Shown one piece after another: positions 54,949 through 63,932 of a stretch of 64,000 nucleotides of DNA. How positions within the stretch are numbered: the first letter of the stretch is position 1; every line of letters begins with the position of its first letter. The notes under the pieces are model-generated. The model was not told the origin of the DNA. It worked only from the letters and a program-made list of their open reading frames with translations, and did no database searches. This stretch comes from Brasilonema sp. UFV-L1 (lineage in GTDB: Bacteria; Cyanobacteriota; Cyanobacteriia; Cyanobacteriales; Nostocaceae). Position numbers and translations under genes: made by a program. The DNA lies in contig NZ_QMEA01000005.1 of assembly GCF_012912105.1 (NCBI RefSeq), positions 62,001 through 126,000 on the forward strand. Direction: 5' to 3'.

Positions 54949-54981
54949 AGAACCCCGATTTCTTTAAGAAGTCGGGGTTCT
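54949..54981. terminator. Hairpin just after the CRISPR array
   Basis: AGAACCCCGA / TCGGGGTTCT, a perfect 10-bp stem with a partly paired TTTCTTTAAGAAG loop, 36 bp past the last repeat. It is a common dispersed palindrome type in Nostocales and probably ends array transcription. The remaining sequence to 55273 shows no gene. Confidence 0.55.
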
Positions 54982-55273
54982 GAATACAAGAGTGACTGAT
55001 TCTTGAGATTGGGTGAAGAGTTGGACAGATAAGGTTTGAAGAAAGCTGCTTTCTCATTGTTGACTAATTTTTGCTCAAGATGAGCGATCGCACTTAATCT
55101 GAAAAATTAACCGTATAAAATAGTACTGTTTAAGACAGATGAGTGCATCTGTTACATCGGTAGATGGGAGAACCTAACCCCTGGCCCTGTCTGTGCAGCT
55201 TCAGATGCTAAACCTCTGCTAGTTCAGAAGAGGTGGAATTGAGAGATATTATCAACTTGATAGGAGTAAAAGT

Positions 55274-56350
55274 ATGCGAACAATTATCACAACAACAGGA
55301 ACATCTTTATTGAGCAATGCTGCTCGTGAACTGAAAAAGCGTCAAAACGAGGTAACTGATGAGGAATTACGCTTTGTTTGGAAACAAGTAGGAGCAGAAG
55401 CTGCTTCAGCAGAAACGAATTCTCTACTGAAAATTGCTCACTGTGATGATGAAATTGTGTTGTTGTATACGACTACGCCAGAAGGGGAAAAGTGTGCCAA
55501 AGAAATCCAGAGATACTTGCAAAATCAAAATTGGTCAAAAGTTCGGAGCAGAAAGTTGCCTTTAGAACAAAATGAGGCTCAATTTGAGCGTCATGGCTTA
55601 CGAGAGTTGGTTAATATTCTCATAGATGAAATTAACGAGGCGGAGCGACAACATCGGGAAGTCATCATCAATGCTACTGGCGGCTTCAAAGCAGAAATTG
55701 CCTACACGACTATGGTCGGAATGATTTTTCAAGTGCCAGTAAAATATATTTACCAATATTTTCAGCAACCTATTACTTTTCCAGCTTTACCTGTTAGTTG
55801 GAATATAGATTTATTGCTGGAGTATGAAAGCTTTTTTGCATGGCTGGATGAAGAACCGCGAAAACAATCTGAAGTCGAACAACGTCTCAAAGTTATTTCA
55901 GAACCAGAGCGCGATCGCGTTTGGCAACTTCTTCTACCTCCTGATTTAGAAGAGTATGTATTTCTCTCTCCCGCAGGTGAGATTCTCTGGAAGCGAGTTC
56001 ATCAACAACGACAAATAGGAGAATTGTTGGCACAACCTAATGCTTCTTCGGTTTCTCCTGCTGATAAAATCTCTAGCTCACTTGATGAAGTTAAGCATCA
56101 TTATCCTAAAGGGACATTAGCATTTGCTCAAAAACTAGCTGAACTTGAACCAGTGGAAGAAATTATTGCTGGACATTTTGAAAATACCACAATGCGACGA
56201 GTCAAAAAAGTTGATGATGATGGCTCTATTCGCGTTCTGTGGGCAGATAATAACAAAGCCGTTAACATCACAATTCGCACCACAGCACGTGGACAGGCTC
56301 AGACTTTGAGATTTTGTGATCTCTACATCCGTCCCCAACTCAATTCTTAA
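55274..56350 (+). CDS. CARF-domain CRISPR-associated protein (APE2256/Csm6-like) with possible RelE-like C-terminus
   Basis: 358 aa. The N-terminal CARF-type Rossmann domain (about 1-180) has TIITTTGTSLLSNA (3-16) and INATGGFKAEIAY (132-144), the two ligand-pocket signatures of the APE2256/Csm6-Csx1 group that binds cyclic oligoadenylate. A winged-helix-like middle part follows (about 185-250, EEYVFLSPAGEILWKR). The C-terminal 85 aa (YPKGTLAFAQKLAELEPVEE, then MRRVKKVDDDGSIRVLWAD and ITIRTTARGQAQT) look like a small RelE-type ribonuclease fold by layout, not by a certain motif. It would act as an ancillary type III effector or as a ring nuclease. It lies downstream of the array on the same strand. 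Confidence 0.75.
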   Translation: MRTIITTTGTSLLSNAARELKKRQNEVTDEELRFVWKQVGAEAASAETNSLLKIAHCDDEIVLLYTTTPEGEKCAKEIQRYLQNQNWSKVRSRKLPLEQNEAQFERHGLRELVNILIDEINEAERQHREVIINATGGFKAEIAYTTMVGMIFQVPVKYIYQYFQQPITFPALPVSWNIDLLLEYESFFAWLDEEPRKQSEVEQRLKVISEPERDRVWQLLLPPDLEEYVFLSPAGEILWKRVHQQRQIGELLAQPNASSVSPADKISSSLDEVKHHYPKGTLAFAQKLAELEPVEEIIAGHFENTTMRRVKKVDDDGSIRVLWADNNKAVNITIRTTARGQAQTLRFCDLYIRPQLNS

Positions 56351-56360
56351 TTCAATAGAT

Positions 56361-56939
56361 CTAGCCAAGCTTCATTCTTGGTAGTTCACAGATTCCCGTC
56401 TCTCCTCTCCAAAATGCCAGGGGGTCTACGATTGAAGGATAAGGAGGCCAGCGACGTAAGCTGAACGCGTCCATTTTCTCTGGTGGTGTTTCTAGTCCTA
56501 ACCCCAGACAAAGATGAGAGAGAACGGCTGCAAAATCCTGACCATGACCGGGACTGCCCAAATAAGCATGAACGTATTCATGGGCAACAATGCTCAACCA
56601 ATTCTTAGGATTAACCCGACCTGCATCAATGAGGATTGTGATTGGGCTTGTCGAAATATTACATAAACCATCTAGCCCAAATTTTTGAGCCAGGGGAACC
56701 GCAAAAATTCTGATGGCGGGGCGCATTTTAGGATAAAAACATTCGTGGCAATCTTCCAGACAGCATCGAAGAGCTTGATTCACCACATCAATGTTTTCAC
56801 CAATCCATGTGCAGATAATCGTGCTATCGCGTAAGTTCTCTATCACATCTACCATCGCTGGAGCTAACACAAAGCCTTGCATCACCCGCAGATACTCAAC
56901 TCCACGGGTGTATGCGTCATTTGTGTGACTATCAATCAC
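56361..56939 (-). CDS. Putative HExxH metalloprotein coupled to cpeS
   Basis: 192 aa from a GTG that overlaps the cpeS stop as GTGA; an in-frame TTG one codon earlier is possible. IVAHEYVHAYLGSPGHGQDF holds the HExxH zinc-binding motif and a likely third His ligand (GHG). There are seven cysteines, four of them clustered in RCCLEDCHEC. No signal peptide is clear. I cannot name the family; a SprT/WLM-like peptidase is possible. The overlap means translational coupling to the bilin lyase CpeS, hinting at a linked role, though no such partnership is known to me. It is convergent with the CARF gene, 10 bp apart. Confidence 0.6.
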   Translation of the reverse strand: MIDSHTNDAYTRGVEYLRVMQGFVLAPAMVDVIENLRDSTIICTWIGENIDVVNQALRCCLEDCHECFYPKMRPAIRIFAVPLAQKFGLDGLCNISTSPITILIDAGRVNPKNWLSIVAHEYVHAYLGSPGHGQDFAAVLSHLCLGLGLETPPEKMDAFSLRRWPPYPSIVDPLAFWRGETGICELPRMKLG

Positions 56940-57589
56940 CAACCTAACAAGGAGAAATATTGTCTGGAGATGTCTTGTCGGGCTTGAAGGATTTCTTGAG
57001 CTTGGGTGGGGGTGACATCCGAGATGACAGCATCTCCTGGCTTGACTTCTGGATGACTCAATGAATCTGTCCCAATGCGGGTTTCAGTGCAGAATGATGC
57101 TGTGCTGAATCCGCCGAAGCGCTTCACAGTACTGGTTCGCATTCGCAAATCGGGACTCCCAAACCAGAAGCGTTCTATTGAACTCATGGTGTCATATTCG
57201 GTAATCAGAACCAATCCATCATCATCATCCATATGGTACTGACCGACAACTGGTACGATTTCGCCATAGCCTCTATCACGGAGTAACCGACCTTTGCGGG
57301 GATTATCTGCATCTGGTACTAGGGCAAACACAGTTTTGCCCTCATGATTCTCGCCTTCTTGATCCCAGCCCATTGAGCCTCCCCAGCTGACGCTGCAACC
57401 CCCAACCGCCAGATTTGCATCAATGGAGTGGAATTCGCACAAAGCAATCACTTCTGGATCATCTGCTGCCAGAGTATCTACTTTGATTTGAGATTCACCA
57501 ACTTCAGATCGTTTGAAGGCGAGGTGATGGGTTGTGCGCTGCGATCGCCAACAGCCAGCACTTTGTTGAAAAAACTCCATTGCGTCCAT
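56936..57589 (-). CDS. cpeS: CpeS/CpcS-family phycobiliprotein lyase
   Basis: 217 aa from the ATG at 57589 (MDAMEFFQQSAGCWRSQRTT); a TTG four codons earlier is in frame, and GGAGG lies at 57604-57608. Family features: EFFQQSAGCWRSQRTTHHL, SWGGSMGWDQEG, TVFALVPD, GRLLRDRGYGE, ITEYDTMSSIERFWFG and LRMRTSTV. These lipocalin-fold lyases attach bilin to the Cys-82 position. Given cpeBA nearby, phycoerythrobilin on CpeB Cys82 is likely (CpeS), but a phycocyanobilin CpcS role cannot be excluded. It is divergent from nblA-cpeBA. Confidence 0.85.
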   Translation of the reverse strand: MDAMEFFQQSAGCWRSQRTTHHLAFKRSEVGESQIKVDTLAADDPEVIALCEFHSIDANLAVGGCSVSWGGSMGWDQEGENHEGKTVFALVPDADNPRKGRLLRDRGYGEIVPVVGQYHMDDDDGLVLITEYDTMSSIERFWFGSPDLRMRTSTVKRFGGFSTASFCTETRIGTDSLSHPEVKPGDAVISDVTPTQAQEILQARQDISRQYFSLLGW

Positions 57590-57601
57590 TAATAAGTCCA
57601 A

Positions 57602-57910
57602 GCCTCCAGACTGATGTTCTTACTCCAACTCACTCAGTAATTTGGGGTAGGTGTAGAAATTTTAGATAACCTACTGCACTCCATTTTTTATGATAAAGCT
57701 TCTACTGCATCAGTTCATGTTCATTGCCGACCTAAGAACAATTTACAAAGTAGACACTCTGTCAAGATTTTGTTATATTAAGTAACAAGAATACAATATT
57801 CTAAATATTTAGAGAAACTCGCTGCCAAAAGTGTCATTTTACACCATGGCAGTTCAAGCTTGAACTTTATTGGCTCTTTCATATGTCATTCGTCGATTGA
57901 GGGCACATTT
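57602..57910. other. Divergent region between cpeS and nblA
   Basis: About 310 bp, AT-rich in the middle (GTTATATTAAGTAACAAGAAT near 57772-57792). It must carry divergent promoters for cpeS and nblA. No operator could be assigned with confidence. Confidence 0.35.
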
Positions 57911-58087
57911 ATGATGGAAATTCCTTTAGCACTTAGCTTGGAGCAAGAATTCAGCCTGAAAACATATGAGCAACAGGTTAAAGGGTTGAATCAGGATCAG
58001 GCTCAAGGACTGTTGTTGGAAGTCCTGCGGCAATTAATGATTAAAGAAAATGTGATTAAACACCTGATCGCCCAGATTGAATCGTGA
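57911..58087 (+). CDS. nblA: NblA-family phycobilisome degradation protein
   Basis: 58 aa from the ATG at 57911 (another follows at 57914), with GAGG about 9 bp upstream. The core IPLALSLEQEFSLKTYEQQV matches the NblA signature (LxxEQEFxL..), followed by LNQDQAQGLLLEVLRQLMIK and ending HLIAQIES. NblA is a small helical adaptor that marks phycobilisomes for ClpC-linked proteolysis under nitrogen or sulfur starvation. It sits 230 bp upstream of cpeB on the same strand, with a strong hairpin between. It could target phycoerythrin or couple pigment loss to starvation; that link is inferred from position. Confidence 0.88.
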   Translation: MMEIPLALSLEQEFSLKTYEQQVKGLNQDQAQGLLLEVLRQLMIKENVIKHLIAQIES

Positions 58088-58145
58088 TCATCCAGGTGGA
58101 GTCGGTATTTCAACGAACAGATTCCAGGCGTCGAAACTCTCCAGA

Positions 58146-58187
58146 TTTCAAGCCCCTAGCAAACTTTCTGACGCTAGGGGCTTGAAA
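58146..58187 (+). terminator. Perfect 15-bp hairpin between nblA and cpeB
   Basis: TTTCAAGCCCCTAGC (58146-58160) and GCTAGGGGCTTGAAA (58173-58187) pair perfectly around AAACTTTCTGAC. It is followed by TTGTTACAGATTGTTGC, which is only moderately T-rich. It may end nblA transcription or attenuate read-through into cpeBA. A cpeBA promoter probably lies in 58190-58310. Confidence 0.65.
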
Positions 58188-58283
58188 TTGTTACAGATTG
58201 TTGCTTTGTTTCTCATAACTGAGACGGTTGTATACATCTTCTTTTATCTTCATAAATGTCTTGTCCAAAGATGTGTTGTCTAG

Positions 58284-58874
<591 letters not shown>

Positions 58875-58908
58875 ACAACAGCCGAAGCAATTAGCGCTCT
58901 TGAATTGA

Positions 58909-59442
<534 letters not shown>

Positions 59443-59484
59443 GTGAGTTCATAATCTCTGCTGATTGGACTTAGGTTCGTCAGT

Positions 59485-59548
59485 CCTGGGGATTCTTAAT
59501 CTAGTGCTTTGCCAAAAGAGGTTAAGTATTGGTTTGAGAATCCCCAGG
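59485..59548 (+). terminator. Terminator-like stem after cpeA
   Basis: CCTGGGGATTCT (59485-59496) and AGAATCCCCAGG (59537-59548) form a perfect 12-bp stem with a 40-nt loop, followed by TTTATGTTTTT. It probably ends the abundant cpeBA transcript and leaves a weaker read-through to cpeYZ. Confidence 0.65.
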
Positions 59549-59564
59549 TTTATGTTTTTCATGA

Positions 59565-59819
59565 GTTATCAGTCATCAGTTATCAGTGAGTAAGGGCGCG
59601 CATGAGGCGGGTTTCCCACGCCCAGGCGACTGGCGGAACGCGCAGCGAGACCGGAGGTCTTCCCCGGAGGGTGAACAAGCTTACCCTCCGGGTATGCGCA
59701 AAGCGTGCCCTCTGGGCATACGCCAGATGCTTACGGAGGGAGATCCCCCTGCAGCAGGTTGTCGTCACCGATAATTGATAACTGGTAACTGGTAATTGTT
59801 AACTGTTAACTGGTAACTT
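59565..59819. repeat. Repeat-rich insert between cpeA and cpeY
   Basis: TCATCAGTTATCAGT-type repeats at both ends (59568-59588 and 59772-59818, the latter reading TAACTGGTAACTGGTAATTG). They enclose a GC-rich core (about 59592-59765) with several small palindromes such as GGAGGTCTTCCCCGGAGGG. The structure resembles a miniature repeat cassette; both 61-62-codon frames here are shadows of it. Confidence 0.55.
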
Positions 59820-61097
59820 ATGGATAAGCGCTTTTCCAACCTTTTTGGATTAACCGAAGAAGAGGCTATTGCGCTCTTGGATACGCCTCTAGACCAGTTG
59901 GCGGAGGATGACTCTCGCTACGTGGCTGCTTCCGAGTTGGTAAACTTCCCGACAGAGCGCTCTATCAACGCGCTGATGAGGGCGGTACAGAACACTGACC
60001 CCTCCCTAGATAACCGCATCGTGCGACGGAAATCAGTGGAATCGCTGGGGAAGTTGCAAGCACAGCAAGCCTTAAGCGTCATCCGTACATGTCTTGCAGA
60101 TGAAGACTGTTATCTAGTTGAAAATACGGTATGGGCTATTGGTGAGATTGGCACCCAAGACTCAGACATACTCGAAGAAATCGCTCAATTGCTCGAAAAA
60201 CCAGGGCAAACCTATCGGGTGATTATTCATACTCTGGCAAATTTAGATTATCAGCCAGCACTGGAACGCATCCGCAAATTTGTAGATAGCAATGACAAAC
60301 CTACAGCAAGTGCAGCAATTTCTGCCGTTTGTCGCTTTACTGGGGACTACACGACTATCGATCAGGTGATAGCGCTACTCCAACACCCGAATGTTTATGC
60401 GCGTCGGTTGTGCATCCAAGATTTGATTGACTCACGGTATTACGATGCGATTCCTCAAATAGCCCAATGTCCTGTATCACTTGTCTTTCGGCTGCGCGGG
60501 ATTCGTTTATTGGCAGAAGCTGGTATTCCAGCCGGAGCGATAACTTTTACAGAGATTCAACCGTCACTAGAGCAGGTGATTTTTGACCATCCAAAATCAT
60601 TGAGGTTAGTACACGCTTACGACGAGACTCCAACAGTAGAATTCCTGATTCGGGAACTGTATGACACCGATTTTGGGCGTTGTTATCTGGCAACTCAGAC
60701 CTTACTAGAAGCATATCCTGAAAGTGCAGGTGAAGCTCTTATGGCAACTTATACTGCTCACGCTCACAACGACTATGGGGCGCATTACCATGTGATGAAA
60801 CTCTTGGGATGGCTAAAGTATGCTCCAGGCTATGATTTGCTTGTTGAAGCGTTGCACAATCGCGAACCTCAGTTTCAAAAATCTCGCGCAGGGGCGGCGA
60901 TCGCTCTAGGTGAATTCGGCGATCCTAGTGCTATTCCCCTTTTGAAAGCTGTTCTGGAGACGAAAATCTGGGATTTGAAGTATGCTGCATTAATGGCTTT
61001 AGAAAAACTCGGCGATACCACTGCTCATGCAATTGTGGCAAATGACAACAACTGGTTAATTCGAGCCAAAGCAACTCACACTCCTGCATCCTTATAA
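59820..61097 (+). CDS. cpeY: Phycoerythrobilin lyase CpeY
   Basis: 425 aa, as expected for CpeY rather than the shorter PecE/CpcE. The start is MDKRFSNLFGLTEEEAIALL. HEAT/Armadillo-type PBS-lyase repeats run through the protein, for example VESLGKLQAQQALSVIRTCL, AIGEIGTQDSDILEEIAQLL and AIALGEFGDPSAIPLLKAVL. With CpeZ it attaches phycoerythrobilin to Cys82 of CpeA. The gene is 11 bp upstream of cpeZ. Its leader is replaced by a repeat cassette ending directly at the ATG, with no obvious ribosome binding site. Confidence 0.92.
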   Translation: MDKRFSNLFGLTEEEAIALLDTPLDQLAEDDSRYVAASELVNFPTERSINALMRAVQNTDPSLDNRIVRRKSVESLGKLQAQQALSVIRTCLADEDCYLVENTVWAIGEIGTQDSDILEEIAQLLEKPGQTYRVIIHTLANLDYQPALERIRKFVDSNDKPTASAAISAVCRFTGDYTTIDQVIALLQHPNVYARRLCIQDLIDSRYYDAIPQIAQCPVSLVFRLRGIRLLAEAGIPAGAITFTEIQPSLEQVIFDHPKSLRLVHAYDETPTVEFLIRELYDTDFGRCYLATQTLLEAYPESAGEALMATYTAHAHNDYGAHYHVMKLLGWLKYAPGYDLLVEALHNREPQFQKSRAGAAIALGEFGDPSAIPLLKAVLETKIWDLKYAALMALEKLGDTTAHAIVANDNNWLIRAKATHTPASL

Positions 61098-61108
61098 CGA
61101 TAAAACCC

Positions 61109-61720
61109 ATGACAGTAGATTCGCTATTTGAACAACTCAAACATCCCAATCCCAACCTACGGGAACGAGCAATGCTACAGTTGACAGAAAACCGCGATGA
61201 AAATACGATTCCTCGCCTGATGAGCATTCTTAATGACGAAGATGTCGTCTATCGTCGAGCAGCAGTCAAGGCATTGGGGATGATTGGTGTAGATAGTGTA
61301 CCACCTTTGGTAGAATCGTTACTTAACAGCGACAATGTGACTGTGCGGGGTAGCTGTGCGAAGGCTTTAGCACAAATTGCAGTTAACTATCCAGACGTTC
61401 CTTTTCCAAGCGAAGGTTTGGAAGGATTGCAAATTGCAATCAATGACTCCAATCCGGTGGTTCATATTGCTGCTGTAATGGCATTGGGTGAGGTTGGTTC
61501 GCCTGCTTTTGATATCTTGGCCCAGGCGCTGAAAACGACAGATAATGTAGCGGTGGCGGTGTCAGTCGTCAACGCACTCGCTTCAACTGGAGATGAACGA
61601 GCAATAGAAGTCCTCAAAGCTTTGACAACTGATGATTCTGCTGATTCTTATGTACGGGAGTCGGCGTTGAGTGCGTTATCTCGTTTGGAGCAAGTGATTA
61701 ATTTGAATGCTCGGCGATAG
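61109..61720 (+). CDS. cpeZ: Lyase partner/chaperone CpeZ
   Basis: 203 aa, the usual CpeZ size. It starts MTVDSLFEQLKHPNPNLRER and consists of HEAT repeats: AAVKALGMIGVDSVPPLVES, MALGEVGSPAFDILAQALK and SALSRLEQVI. CpeZ acts with CpeY on CpeA Cys82 and helps CpeB folding and chromophorylation. It lies 11 bp after cpeY, so they are co-transcribed and probably co-translated. The GC-rich patch directly after the stop (CCCCTTAGGGGGCCGG) may contribute to termination. Confidence 0.9.
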   Translation: MTVDSLFEQLKHPNPNLRERAMLQLTENRDENTIPRLMSILNDEDVVYRRAAVKALGMIGVDSVPPLVESLLNSDNVTVRGSCAKALAQIAVNYPDVPFPSEGLEGLQIAINDSNPVVHIAAVMALGEVGSPAFDILAQALKTTDNVAVAVSVVNALASTGDERAIEVLKALTTDDSADSYVRESALSALSRLEQVINLNARR

Positions 61721-61864
61721 CTAGCCCCTTAGGGGGCCGGAGCGCTCCGCTTGTCTTACTTTGCAAAGCGCTTTGCGCATGAGCGTTCGGCAGATCGCTA
61801 TCAAGTTGAAATAAACAAAGGATGTTTGGAAACTCACTTTTAAAGATCAGCGCTAAACACTTGC

Positions 61865-62131
61865 TCAGGAGCGATCTGCCGAAGGCAGCAGCGAAGCTAT
61901 CGCCAATTCGGGAAAAGTCCGTGATATAACTCTTTGGCTATTGGTAAACACTGTTTCTTCATACAGCCCTTCTTCTAACAACAATACTGAAATCTTCGCT
62001 TCCATTGGGTCTACAATCCAATATTCAGGGACTTCCAGTGCTGCGTATTCAGAGCGTTTGTAGCGATAATCCCGTTTTATCAACTCCAGACTGACGACTT
62101 CTACAATCAACAGCGGTGGTGACTGACACAT
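61865..62131 (-). pseudogene. Uma2-family (DUF820) endonuclease fragment
   Basis: 88 aa, about half of the roughly 190 aa usual. It keeps LLIVEVVSLELIKRDYRYKR and YAALEVPEYWIVDP, the PD-(D/E)XK core's second half and family signature, but the N-terminal portion with the first catalytic residues is missing. Upstream sequence (62132-62240) shows no continuation. The ATG at 62131 may be fortuitous. It is likely a decayed gene cut by a rearrangement next to the TnpB remnant. Confidence 0.7.
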
Positions 62132-62245
62132 TCATCAATTCTGCTATATAAAACCTAGACAAGTCTAGACATTTACTTCTTTCTTCATAGGGAGCATGGG
62201 AGCGGTTATCCCGCGCTAACGCGCCGCTGCGCTAACAGAAAGCAT

Positions 62246-62572
62246 TCACGCCTTAGCCCTTCGCGATACGCCAGGTGCTACCCTGCGGGAAGGCGTTCCG
62301 CCTACAACGCGCTTAACACAAGCGGAGCACTGGCTCAAATTGATTGCAGCGTTTAAATCTCTGTCCATTATGTGTCCGCAATGTTCACATGAATAAACAC
62401 GTTCACTCAGCGACAGGAATTCTTTCTTGCAACCGCAATTACTACAGGTTTTAGAAGACGGATACCATCTATCTGCTAAAACTAACTTGCTTCCAAACTT
62501 CTTGCATTTGTATTCAAGCTGCCGCTTAAATTCATAGAATCCGCAATCAGATATGGATTTCGCAAGATCCAT
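62246..62572 (-). pseudogene. TnpB (IS200/IS605-type) C-terminal fragment
   Basis: 108 aa remnant of a TnpB, normally about 400 aa. It carries the zinc ribbon with SKTCSNCGCKKEFL and YSCEHCGHIMDRDLNAAINL, where the DRDLNAA segment holds the third RuvC Asp. The N-terminal RuvC parts are absent, so the RNA-guided nuclease is inactive. The tail runs into GC-rich repeat DNA (62215-62305), where an intact element would have its right end and guide RNA. No TnpA is present. Confidence 0.85.
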
Positions 62573-62676
62573 GATTTTGCATCATACCCGAAATATTCAA
62601 GTCTTCAATTACTATCACGGCGTGGTTTTTGCATAAGTAATTGGTGACTTCAAAATTGAGCGAACGTACAGTTAAT

Positions 62677-62853
62677 ATGTTTGATCGAGATCAAACTATC
62701 AAAGACCGGCACTCAACACGCAAATTCTTATCTCAACCAGTGCCACGGGCTTTGCTTTATGAAGCCCTCGCTGTAGCGCAGTGTGCGCCGTCGAATTCAA
62801 ATATTCAGCCGTGGCGGATGGTGTTTGCTCAAGGCGTCCGCCGAGATCGTTAA
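62677..62853 (+). pseudogene. Nitroreductase N-terminal fragment
   Basis: 58 aa from the ATG at 62677. DRHSTRKFLSQPVPRALLYE and AQCAPSNSNIQPWRMVFAQG match the start of FMN-dependent nitroreductases (RRSxRxF and the APSxxNxQPW flavin motif), which run to about 200-220 aa. The frame ends at TAA 62851-62853, after a GGCGTCCGCC-type repeat patch, and no continuation follows. It is broken by insertion or deletion. Confidence 0.75.
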
Positions 62854-63362
62854 TGACTGAAAATAATGGCAAAACTTTTTCTGAGTAAAGATTATGAGGA
62901 GTGCGATTGCGCGGAGCGCACAGCCGGTTGGGCAATCACGGAACTTGTGAGAAATACAGGTTCGTACAACTCTGATTTAGTTGCGTAATTTACTGTGTTG
63001 AGTGTTAGACAAGGCTCAAAAGCCCAAAAATAGTATGATATATATAATATATGATGCGTAAGTGCTAGCACTTACGCATCGATTCGGGCACTCCACTGCC
63101 AGATAGTCCAATGAATAGAACGATGATATGTCTGAAAGGGCGATGTGTTAACCATCGACCACTCTGATTAGTGAGGCTATTGAACATCAACGTTTTACCT
63201 AACCCAAGTTGCTAGTTATCAAAAAGCGCCCCTTTTTAAGTACAAAGCTTTAGCTTTTTGTAACTCGCAATACTTGAAAACCAAGTTTTTGTATCTTTAA
63301 GATACTGTTTAGGGGTACTAACTAGCAACTTGCGTTACCTATCTAAAAAAGGAGATACAGAT
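62854..63362. other. Intergenic leader with palindromes
   Basis: It holds a perfect 28-bp palindrome at 63053-63080 and a 14-bp inverted repeat CAAGTTGCTAGTTA (63205-63218) / TAACTAGCAACTTG (63319-63332). Within the latter are AAAGCTTTAGCTTTTTG and GCGCCCC/GGGG. The inverted repeat ends 30 bp before the cupin ATG. A structured 5' leader or a small repeat element is possible. Confidence 0.5.
63053..63080. repeat. Perfect 28-bp palindrome
   Basis: GATGCGTAAGTGCT followed directly by AGCACTTACGCATC, with no loop. It lies after the AT-rich stretch TATGATATATATAATATATG. It could be a regulator's operator or a repeat-element centre. Confidence 0.8.
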
Positions 63363-63932
63363 ATGACAAATGCGAGTACAGGTCCCAAGAATGTGAATGG
63401 GGGTGTAGATCCCTCATGCCCCTACCTGTTTCATCTTGAGGCTTTAACTCCGAGTACATTTGACGGAGGAGATCTACGGGGTGCAAACGGAGACAATTGG
63501 CCTGCTCTTGCAGATCAAAAGGGAGCCACCTATTTAATCCGCCTCAAACCTGGCGGCATTCGGGAACCCCATTGGCATCCGAGTGCGTGGGAGTTGAACT
63601 ACGTGGTATCTGGGAAGGCTAAGTGGGCGATTCAAGGGCTTCAACAGGAGCATTATACCTTTGAAGCCGATCAGGGCGATATTGTGTTCGCTGCTCAAGG
63701 CTTATTTCACTACTTTGAAAATGCCAGCGATGATGAAGACCTGGTTGTCCTGGTTCTGTTTAACAGTAGTCTGCCAGAGCCACGCAACGACATCGGTATT
63801 GTCAACTCACTTAGCCTCATGCCAAACGATGTTATGGCGGCGGTGTTTGGTGTTTCTGCCGATTTCTTCAGCAACCTACCGAAGATTGAGAAGCCTGTGA
63901 CGATTGTCAAGAAACGCTCATCTCAGTCCTAA
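63363..63932 (+). CDS. Cupin-domain protein (oxalate-decarboxylase-like bicupin relative)
   Basis: 189 aa from the ATG at 63363, with AAAGGAG about 10 bp upstream; the frame is open from 63330. A single cupin barrel (about 40-145) has the metal-binding set PHWHPSAWELNYVVSGKA (two His and Glu of motif 1) and GLFHYFEN (His of motif 2), with GDIVFAAQG between. The sequence resembles one half of oxalate decarboxylase or glucose-6-phosphate-isomerase-type cupins. The reaction is unknown. The C-terminus (about 146-189, VFGVSADFFSNLPKIEKPV) is typical of oxalate-decarboxylase-like cupins. It ends 68 bp before the window edge. Confidence 0.75.
   Translation: MTNASTGPKNVNGGVDPSCPYLFHLEALTPSTFDGGDLRGANGDNWPALADQKGATYLIRLKPGGIREPHWHPSAWELNYVVSGKAKWAIQGLQQEHYTFEADQGDIVFAAQGLFHYFENASDDEDLVVLVLFNSSLPEPRNDIGIVNSLSLMPNDVMAAVFGVSADFFSNLPKIEKPVTIVKKRSSQS

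Noticed and set aside
58077-58283. 68-codon plus frame after nblA
   Set aside because: It overlaps the nblA end and spans the perfect hairpin; no motif.
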